DNA of 6,391 nucleotides from Gemmatimonadota bacterium. Lineage in GTDB: Bacteria; Gemmatimonadota; Gemmatimonadetes; Gemmatimonadales; GWC2-71-9. This document shows positions 1-6,391 of the stretch, in pieces. The stretch covers positions 1-6,391 of the forward strand of contig QHUE01000248.1 of assembly GCA_003221825.1 (NCBI GenBank), read 5' to 3'. Each line of letters starts with the position of its first letter. Within the stretch, counting starts at the first letter, position 1. The translations under genes and the position numbers were made by a program. The notes under the pieces are model-generated. The model ran no database searches, had not been told where the DNA came from, and worked only from the letters and a program-made list of their open reading frames with translations.

Positions 1-286
1 GGATATTGGGGAAGGCGATCTTGTCCTTGGAGTCGAGGATCTGCTTGATGCGAGCATAGAGCGTCTGATACAGGGGTGATCCGCCGAGTTGGGCGATGGT
101 AGCGGCGTTCTTGGCGTTCACCCATTCCATCGACTGTGCGCCCTCCACGTCCTCGAGCCAGACGAACGGGTCGTCGGCTGGAGGGGGAGGCGCAGACGCC
201 TGCTGTGCGCCTAGGACAGCGGGGCTTAGCAGGGTGAGGACGAGAAGACCGAGTACGGCGGTGGCGGGGCGGTTCCTGCGATCCAT
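1..286 (-). CDS. S9 family (prolyl oligopeptidase-like) serine peptidase, N-terminal fragment with signal peptide
   Basis: This is the first 95 residues of a gene that runs off the left edge. The N-terminus looks like a Sec signal peptide: a basic stretch (MDRRNR), a hydrophobic core at about residues 9-25 and small residues ending in VLGA-QQ, with cleavage likely near residue 27. A Pro/Ala linker follows (32-38), then DPFVWLED at 39-46 and a Trp-Val pair at 55-56. This pattern is typical of the start of prolyl oligopeptidases and oligopeptidase B, which open with DPYxWLED followed by a helical segment (about 70-88 here). The beta-propeller and the C-terminal alpha/beta-hydrolase domain with Ser-Asp-His lie outside the window, so activity cannot be judged. 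The ATG at 286-284 is preceded by GAGGAG five bases upstream. The product would act on short proline-containing or basic peptides outside the cytoplasm. Assignment to S9 is fairly secure; the subfamily is not. Confidence 0.82.
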   Translation of the reverse strand, partial: MDRRNRPATAVLGLLVLTLLSPAVLGAQQASAPPPPADDPFVWLEDVEGAQSMEWVNAKNAATIAQLGGSPLYQTLYARIKQILDSKDKIAFPNI

Positions 287-291
287 GGTGG

Positions 292-297
292 CTCCTC
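292..297 (-). promoter_or_regulatory. Shine-Dalgarno of the S9 peptidase gene
   Basis: Read on the minus strand this is GAGGAG, five bases before the ATG at 286-284. It fixes the start of the peptidase and gives a complete signal peptide directly behind it. Confidence 0.7.
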
Positions 298-343
298 GGA
301 AATACGGTGGCGACGGCTCTGCTAAGGTACGAGTCAACCCGTT

Positions 344-365
344 GGTCCACTAGGACTTTTGGACC
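344..365. repeat. Short imperfect dyad with repeated GGAC, possible operator
   Basis: GGTCC at 344-348 and GGACC at 361-365 form inverted arms. An extra GGAC at 353-356 pairs with GTCC at 345-348 in a tighter GTCC-ACTA-GGAC dyad. The position, in the middle of the divergent intergenic region, would suit a regulator site. The arms are only 4-5 bases, so chance is quite possible in GC-rich DNA. Confidence 0.2.
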
Positions 366-402
366 TACCGCCAATCCCTCCGGCGATTAGCTTCCCCCCG
401 GC

Positions 403-1101
403 ATGAATGTCATTCCCCAGCGCGTCAAGGACGGGTTCGTCAGGTTGACCGGACCCTTGGCGCGCGGCCTGATCCGGGGCGGCGTGCAGCCGAACGCGAT
501 CACTACGTTGGGCACTCTCGTGGTGATCGGTTCCGGGGTGGCGTTCGGCACGGGGGCGATCCGGCTGGGCGGCCTCCTGCTCCTGCTCAGCGGGCTGTTC
601 GACATCCTCGACGGGCAGGTTGCGCGGCAGGGCGGGAAGATCACCGCCTTCGGCGCCTTCTACGATTCGACGCTCGATCGAGTCGGGGAGGGCGCGGTCT
701 TTAGCGGGTTGATCTTCTACTTCGTGACCGGCCCGTTGCCGGCTGCCTTGAAGGGAGGCGCGATCGCCGCCGGTCTGGTCGCGCTGGTGTCGTCCCTCCT
801 GGTATCGTACACGCGGGCGCGGGCCGAGGCGCTCGGCGTGGAATGCAAAGTCGGGATTGCCGCGCGGGCCGAGCGGATTCTGCTGCTCGGCTTCCCGGCG
901 ATGGTGTTTGGCGCGGGACCGGGGCGTCCCGGGATCCTGCTGTTCGGAATTGTGGCGGTGTTCGCGTTCGTCTCCGCGATCACCGTGATCCAGCGGGTGG
1001 CGCACGTCGCGCGCGTGGCACGCGGCGCGCCGCCGCCATCGCCGGTGCCCAAACGTGAGACGTTGCCTGGAGTCGCGGCGGCGCGCCGCAAAGGACATTG
1101 A
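403..1101 (+). CDS. CDP-alcohol phosphatidyltransferase, probable phosphatidylinositol-phosphate synthase
   Basis: This 232-residue integral membrane enzyme would transfer a phosphoalcohol onto CDP-diacylglycerol with release of CMP. The full family signature is present: D67-x2-D70-G71-x2-A74-R75-x8-G84-x3-D88-x3-D92, the two-metal active site. Hydrophobic segments at about 33-50, 54-68, 97-111, 117-136, 158-171 and 177-196 fit the six-helix fold. After the active site come SYTRARAE (135-142) and ARAER (154-158), as in actinobacterial phosphatidylinositol-phosphate synthases. From memory of the Renibacterium enzyme, its inositol-phosphate pocket uses Ser132, Lys135, Arg155 and Arg195. Residues at the same spacing here are S135, R138, R158 and R198. 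The C-terminal tail (about 207-232) is Pro/Arg-rich and probably cytoplasmic. The downstream overlapping gene makes inositol-1-phosphate, which supports this substrate over glycerol-3-phosphate (PgsA). The ATG has no clear Shine-Dalgarno, and an in-frame TAG at 388-390 excludes a longer start. The family is certain; the substrate is inferred. Confidence 0.9.
   Translation: MNVIPQRVKDGFVRLTGPLARGLIRGGVQPNAITTLGTLVVIGSGVAFGTGAIRLGGLLLLLSGLFDILDGQVARQGGKITAFGAFYDSTLDRVGEGAVFSGLIFYFVTGPLPAALKGGAIAAGLVALVSSLLVSYTRARAEALGVECKVGIAARAERILLLGFPAMVFGAGPGRPGILLFGIVAVFAFVSAITVIQRVAHVARVARGAPPPSPVPKRETLPGVAAARRKGH
1090..1095 (+). promoter_or_regulatory. Shine-Dalgarno of ino1, inside the end of the upstream gene
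   Basis: AAAGGA lies five bases before the ATG at 1101-1103. It favours that ATG over the overlapping in-frame TTG at 1098, which would be only two bases away. Confidence 0.55.
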
Positions 1102-2456
1102 TGGCACGGGAGCAAGCAGCGGTATTGACAGGAGGCGCACGCGAGATCGCGCCCGCCACGGGAAAACTGGGCGTGATGCTGGTGGGCCTCGGCGCCGTCT
1201 CGACGACGTTCATCGCCGGCGTTGAGAACGTGCGGCGGGGGCGCGCGCTGCCGATCGGGTCGCTGAGTCAGATGGCGACGATCCGCCTCGGCCGGCGCAC
1301 CGAGAAGCGCATGCCGAAGATCAAGGACTTTGTCCCGCTCGCGGATCTCAACGATCTCGTCTTCACCGCCTGGGATCCGATTCCGGACGATGCCTACACC
1401 GCCGCCGTGAAGGCGGGCGTCCTCGATCGGCATGAGCACCTCGACCCGATCAAGCCGTTTCTGCAGGGCATCAAGCCGATGCCGGCGGTCTTCGATCAGT
1501 ACTACGTCAAGCGGCTGCAGGGCACGAACGTCAAGCGCGGCAAGAACAAGCGCGAGCTGGCGGAACAGCTGCGCGAGGACATGCGCACCTTCAAGAAAAG
1601 CGCCGGCGTCGATCGCCTGGTGGTCGTGTGGTGTGCATCGACGGAGGTGTTCCTCACGCCGGGGCCCGCGCATCAATCGTTGCAGGCGTTCGAGCAGGCG
1701 ATGGAGCAGAACGATCAGTCGATCGCGCCGTCGATGCTCTACGCCTACGCGGCGCTGATGGAGAACGTGCCGTTCGCGAACGGCGCGCCGAACCTCACTG
1801 TCGACCTGCCCGTGATGGAGCGGCTCGCCGAAGAGCGGCATGTGCCGATCGGCGGCAAGGATTTCAAGACCGGGCAGACGATGATGAAGAGCGTGCTCGC
1901 GCCGGCCTTCAAGGCCCGCATGCTCGGACTCTCAGGCTGGTACTCCACGAACATCCTGGGGAATCGTGACGGTGAGGTGCTGGACGACCCCGAGTCGTTC
2001 AAGACCAAAGAAGAGTCGAAACTCGGCCTGCTCGAGCACATCCTCCAGCCCGACCTGTATCCCGAGCTGTACGGCAAGGTCTATCACAAAGTCCGGATCA
2101 ACTACTACCCACCGCGCGGCGATAATAAGGAGGGGTGGGACAACATCGACATCTTCGGATGGCTCGGCTATCCGATGCAGATCAAAGTCGATTTCCTGTG
2201 CCGCGACTCCATTCTCGCCGCGCCGATCGTGCTCGACCTCGCGCTGTTTTTCGATCTCGCGGGGCGCGCCGGCCTGTCAGGCATCCAGGAGTGGCTGTCC
2301 TTCTACTTCAAGAGCCCGCAGTTCGCCCAGGGCCTGTACGCCGAGCACGACCTCTTTATTCAGCAGACCAAGCTCAAGAACACGCTGCGCTGGATGATGG
2401 GCGAGGAGCAGATCACGCACCTCGGCATCGAGTACTACGAGTACGCGGAGAAGTAA
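1101..2456 (+). CDS. ino1: Inositol-3-phosphate synthase (myo-inositol-1-phosphate synthase)
   Basis: The enzyme converts D-glucose-6-phosphate to 1L-myo-inositol-1-phosphate using bound NAD+, in the cytoplasm. The 451-residue protein has the expected length. After a 20-residue leader comes the NAD-binding glycine loop VGLGAVSTT (28-36). Further family blocks follow: AALMENVPFANGAPN (217-231), GGKDFKTGQT then MKSVLAP (251-268), a LGNRDG turn (286-291) and the KTKEESK segment (301-307). The last matches the catalytic core where conserved lysines bind the sugar phosphate. KVDFLCRDS (362-370) is the counterpart of the conserved KxxxxxxDS region. The ATG shares its A with the TGA of the preceding gene (TGATG), which suggests translational coupling. 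Together with that gene it supplies the headgroup for inositol phospholipids; the free inositol phosphate could also feed compatible solutes. The stop at 2454-2456 is followed by 48 bases without a hairpin terminator. Confidence 0.93.
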   Translation: MAREQAAVLTGGAREIAPATGKLGVMLVGLGAVSTTFIAGVENVRRGRALPIGSLSQMATIRLGRRTEKRMPKIKDFVPLADLNDLVFTAWDPIPDDAYTAAVKAGVLDRHEHLDPIKPFLQGIKPMPAVFDQYYVKRLQGTNVKRGKNKRELAEQLREDMRTFKKSAGVDRLVVVWCASTEVFLTPGPAHQSLQAFEQAMEQNDQSIAPSMLYAYAALMENVPFANGAPNLTVDLPVMERLAEERHVPIGGKDFKTGQTMMKSVLAPAFKARMLGLSGWYSTNILGNRDGEVLDDPESFKTKEESKLGLLEHILQPDLYPELYGKVYHKVRINYYPPRGDNKEGWDNIDIFGWLGYPMQIKVDFLCRDSILAAPIVLDLALFFDLAGRAGLSGIQEWLSFYFKSPQFAQGLYAEHDLFIQQTKLKNTLRWMMGEEQITHLGIEYYEYAEK

Positions 2457-2489
2457 GGCGCCCGCTCCCTACCAGACCAGCAGGACTCC

Positions 2490-2494
2490 AGGAG
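2490..2494 (+). promoter_or_regulatory. Shine-Dalgarno of the hppA reading frame
   Basis: AGGAG lies ten bases before the ATG at 2505-2507. A TTG at 2499 is in the same frame but only four bases away, and an ATG at 2508 is 13 bases away, so 2505 is the best start. Confidence 0.5.
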
Positions 2495-2504
2495 ACTGTT
2501 GCAC

Positions 2505-4741
<2,237 letters not shown>

Positions 4742-4769
4742 CGGGGGCTGGGTGGGCTGGGGGTGCCGC

Positions 4770-5204
4770 ATGACCACCGCCCAGATTGCCGTCACGGCGC
4801 TTGGCGCCGTCGCCATCGTCTCGGTGCTGTGGTACTTCCTTTACTCACGCGGCAAGGCGGTGGCGGCGACGGCCGGCGCGGGCGGCATCCAGGAAGTGCG
4901 GGTGATCGTGAAGGGCGGCTATACGCCCGACACGATCGTTGTCCAGGCGGGCAAGCCGGTGCGCCTGCAGTTCTACCGCGACGAGACGGCCGACTGCTCC
5001 GAGCGCGTCGTGTTCGAGCGCTTTGGCATCGATCAGCAGCTGCCGCCGTTTCAAACCACGGCGATCGAGTTCACGCCCGACCAGCCGGGCGAGTACCCCT
5101 TTCGCTGCGGCATGAACATGCTGAAGGGCCTGCTCGTCGTGGAGCCGACGGGGGAGCGCCGCGCCGCGTCGTCGCCGCACAAGTTCCACGATGCCCGGCC
5201 ATGA
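4770..5204 (+). CDS. Membrane-anchored cupredoxin-domain copper-binding protein
   Basis: This 144-residue protein has one N-terminal membrane segment (about 5-25) with a basic SRGK following. That fits a signal anchor displaying the domain outside the cytoplasmic membrane, although a basic C-terminal flank makes the orientation uncertain. A single cupredoxin-like beta-sandwich domain spans about 41-126. It shows GGYTPDTIVVQAGKPVRL (49-66), a DETADCSERVVF strand with C76, and GEYPFRCGMNMLKGLLVV (107-124) with C113, M115 and M117. This pattern is known from small cupredoxins found beside copper ATPases. The His ligands of classical type 1 copper sites are absent from the domain; the only His residues are in the tail (H137, H140). 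It may bind Cu(I) and pass it to, or receive it from, the ATPase next door. Its stop overlaps the ATPase start. The ATG at 4770 was chosen over an in-frame GTG at 4752 because it directly precedes the membrane segment. No convincing Shine-Dalgarno is seen. Confidence 0.82.
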   Translation: MTTAQIAVTALGAVAIVSVLWYFLYSRGKAVAATAGAGGIQEVRVIVKGGYTPDTIVVQAGKPVRLQFYRDETADCSERVVFERFGIDQQLPPFQTTAIEFTPDQPGEYPFRCGMNMLKGLLVVEPTGERRAASSPHKFHDARP

Positions 5205-6391
5205 GTAAGACCCGGATCATCCTTCCGATCGAAGGCATGACGTGCGCCAGCTGCGCCGCCACGGTGCAGGAAGCGCTGACCGGTGCGACCGGGGTCACGT
5301 CCGCCGGCGTCAACTTTGCCACGAATAAGGCCGCCATCGAATACGACGCCGCGCAGACGAACGTGGCGCAGCTCATCAAGACGGTGCGCGAGGCCGGATA
5401 CAACTGCGGCAAGGCGAGCGTCACGTTCGGCATCGTCGACCTCCATTACGCGCCGAGCGTCGCGCCGCTCGAGCAGTCGCTGGCGAAAGTCAACGGCGTG
5501 ATCCGCGCCGTCGCCAATCAGGCGACCGAGACGGCGACCGTCGACTACATCCCCGGCGTCGTCAGCGCCGAGGATCTCGAGCAGGCCGTGGATGCGGCGG
5601 GGTTCGCGGTCGCGGCGCCGATCGCGGCGGAAGATCCTCTCGAGCGCGAGCGCATCGCGCGCCGCCGCGAAATCCGCACGCTCACCTGGAAGTTCGTGGC
5701 CGCGGCGGCCGTCACGATCGTCGCGATGATCGGGTCGATGCTGCTGATGGCCGATCGCCCGATGGGCGAGAACGGGACGATGAAACAGGTGGACCTCATG
5801 GGGCGCCTCCTCATGCCCTTGGCGGTGTGGCTCAGGGACTGGGTCGCGGGGCGGGGATGGGTGCTCGACCTCGGTTGGATCAAATGGGGTCTTGCGGGCG
5901 TCACGCTGCCGGTCGTCGCCTGGTCGGGCCAGCAGTTCTACAAGGGCACGTGGAGCGGATTCCGGCACCGCACGGCGGACATGAATACGCTCATCGGGGT
6001 TGGGACGGGAGCGGCCTACCTCTATTCGCTCGTCGCGACCGCCGCGCCCACCGTGTTTCTGCGGGCCGGCCTCCCCGCCGATGTTTATTACGAAGCGGTG
6101 ACCGCGATCATCGCGCTCGTCCTCCTCGGCCGACTGCTCGAGGCGCGCGCCAAAGGCCGGACGTCGGAGGCGATTCGCCGGCTCGCGGCGTTGCGCGCGA
6201 AATCGGCGCATGTCGTCCGCGACCGTCAGGAAGTCGACATCCCGGTCGAAGCCGTGGTCGTCGGTGATCTCCTGATCGTCAAGCCGGGCGAAAAGGTGCC
6301 GGTCGATGGCATCGTCACCGAGGGCGCGTCCGCGGTGGACGAAGCGATGCTGACCGGCGAGCCGATGCCGGTGGCCAAGAAGCCGGGCGAC
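5201..6391 (+). CDS. copA: Copper-translocating P1B-type ATPase, N-terminal 397 residues (partial)
   Basis: The gene runs off the right edge. The product would use ATP to export Cu(I) from the cytoplasm. Domains in order are as follows. A heavy-metal-associated domain spans about 5-70 with G12-M13-T14-C15-A16-S17-C18. A second such fold (about 73-139) has no CxxC, with Tyr83 and Ser86 at the cysteine positions. A charged linker (144-160) is followed by membrane helices at about 164-183, 229-246, 261-283 and 296-312. The third includes ADMNTLIGVGTGAAYLYS, a close variant of the usual MDTLIALGTGAAY block. The actuator domain (about 318-397) carries the dephosphorylation motif T385-G386-E387 in AMLTGEPMPV. 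The CPC membrane motif, the DKTG phosphorylation site and the ATP-binding domain lie beyond the window, so copper specificity is inferred from family likeness and the cupredoxin neighbour. The ATG overlaps the cupredoxin stop (ATGA at 5201-5204) and has no clear Shine-Dalgarno of its own, so translational coupling is likely. Confidence 0.92.
   Translation, partial: MSKTRIILPIEGMTCASCAATVQEALTGATGVTSAGVNFATNKAAIEYDAAQTNVAQLIKTVREAGYNCGKASVTFGIVDLHYAPSVAPLEQSLAKVNGVIRAVANQATETATVDYIPGVVSAEDLEQAVDAAGFAVAAPIAAEDPLERERIARRREIRTLTWKFVAAAAVTIVAMIGSMLLMADRPMGENGTMKQVDLMGRLLMPLAVWLRDWVAGRGWVLDLGWIKWGLAGVTLPVVAWSGQQFYKGTWSGFRHRTADMNTLIGVGTGAAYLYSLVATAAPTVFLRAGLPADVYYEAVTAIIALVLLGRLLEARAKGRTSEAIRRLAALRAKSAHVVRDRQEVDIPVEAVVVGDLLIVKPGEKVPVDGIVTEGASAVDEAMLTGEPMPVAKKPGD

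Larger units (their letters stand above)
287..402. promoter_or_regulatory. Divergent intergenic region, presumed to hold both promoters
   Basis: These 116 bases separate the minus-strand peptidase gene from the plus-strand gene cluster, so promoters for both directions should lie here. A minus-strand TTGACT (337-332) resembles a -35 element, but no good -10 box follows at 16-18 bases, so I do not assign a promoter. A TAG at 388-390, in frame with the plus-strand gene, shows that gene cannot start further upstream. The only other structure seen is a short dyad around 344-365. Confidence 0.4.

Noticed and set aside
1098..1100. TTG as the ino1 start
   Set aside because: The adjacent ATG at 1101 has better spacing to AAAGGA and forms the common TGATG overlap.
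334..1140. Long open frame on the minus strand opposite the phosphatidyltransferase gene
   Set aside because: It is an Arg/Gln/His/Pro-rich translation without family features, opposite a gene with a perfect active-site signature. Such antisense frames are common in GC-rich coding DNA.
717..1841. Long minus-strand open frame spanning the phosphatidyltransferase-ino1 boundary
   Set aside because: It overlaps two well-supported genes and its composition is that of reverse-complemented coding sequence.
2457..2504. Possible terminator between ino1 and hppA
   Set aside because: Only short CTCC/GGAG complementarity is present, with no stable GC stem and no T-run.
4752..4754. GTG as the cupredoxin start
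   Set aside because: It adds only six residues (Gly/Trp/Cys/Arg) before the membrane segment and has no better ribosome binding site than the ATG at 4770.
5051..6211. 386-residue minus-strand open frame opposite the cupredoxin and copA
   Set aside because: The same Arg/Asp-rich shadow pattern; the plus strand carries CxxC, membrane helices and TGE in one continuous frame.
5827..6267. Plus-strand open frame within copA in another frame
   Set aside because: The copA frame is uninterrupted across this region and contains recognised motifs.

Overview
This is a GC-rich bacterial window with strongly G/C-biased third codon positions and tightly packed genes. One gene fragment on the minus strand (a secreted S9-type serine peptidase) diverges from five consecutive plus-strand genes that overlap or nearly touch. 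I see no tRNA, rRNA, CRISPR array, insertion sequence or phage gene. The gene set would fit Acidobacteriota (Vicinamibacteria-like) or a related soil or sediment phylum: a secreted S9 peptidase, a divergent membrane pyrophosphatase, an inositol-lipid gene pair, and a cupredoxin beside a copper ATPase. This assignment is inference from gene content; the sequence holds no taxonomic marker.

Layout: 1-286 (minus) is the N-terminus of a prolyl-oligopeptidase-family protein with a signal peptide, running off the left edge. 287-402 is the divergent intergenic region. 403-1101 encodes a CDP-alcohol phosphatidyltransferase with a perfect family signature, most like phosphatidylinositol-phosphate synthases. 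Overlapping it by one base, 1101-2456 encodes inositol-3-phosphate synthase (Ino1). Together these two would make L-myo-inositol-1-phosphate from glucose-6-phosphate and attach it to CDP-diacylglycerol, a short route to inositol phospholipids.

2505-4741 is a membrane-bound proton-pumping pyrophosphatase (hppA), broken as read here. The reading frame changes near 2915-2926, and the membrane segments normally found at that point are missing. The best explanation is an internal deletion of non-triplet length, which could be real or an assembly error. The rest carries the catalytic residues of a divergent mPPase subgroup predicted to be K+-independent.

4770-5204 encodes a membrane-anchored cupredoxin with Cys/Met but no obvious His ligands. 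Its stop overlaps (ATGA) the start of a copper-exporting P1B-type ATPase (5201 to the right edge, partial). That ATPase has one intact CxxC metal-binding domain and a second, degenerate one without cysteines. The last two genes look like a translationally coupled copper-handling unit. All plus-strand genes could be co-transcribed from 287-402, as no terminator is visible between them.

I found no clearly new system. The points most worth a second look are the disrupted hppA, the inositol-lipid pair, the His-less cupredoxin coupled to CopA, and the cysteine-less second domain of CopA.
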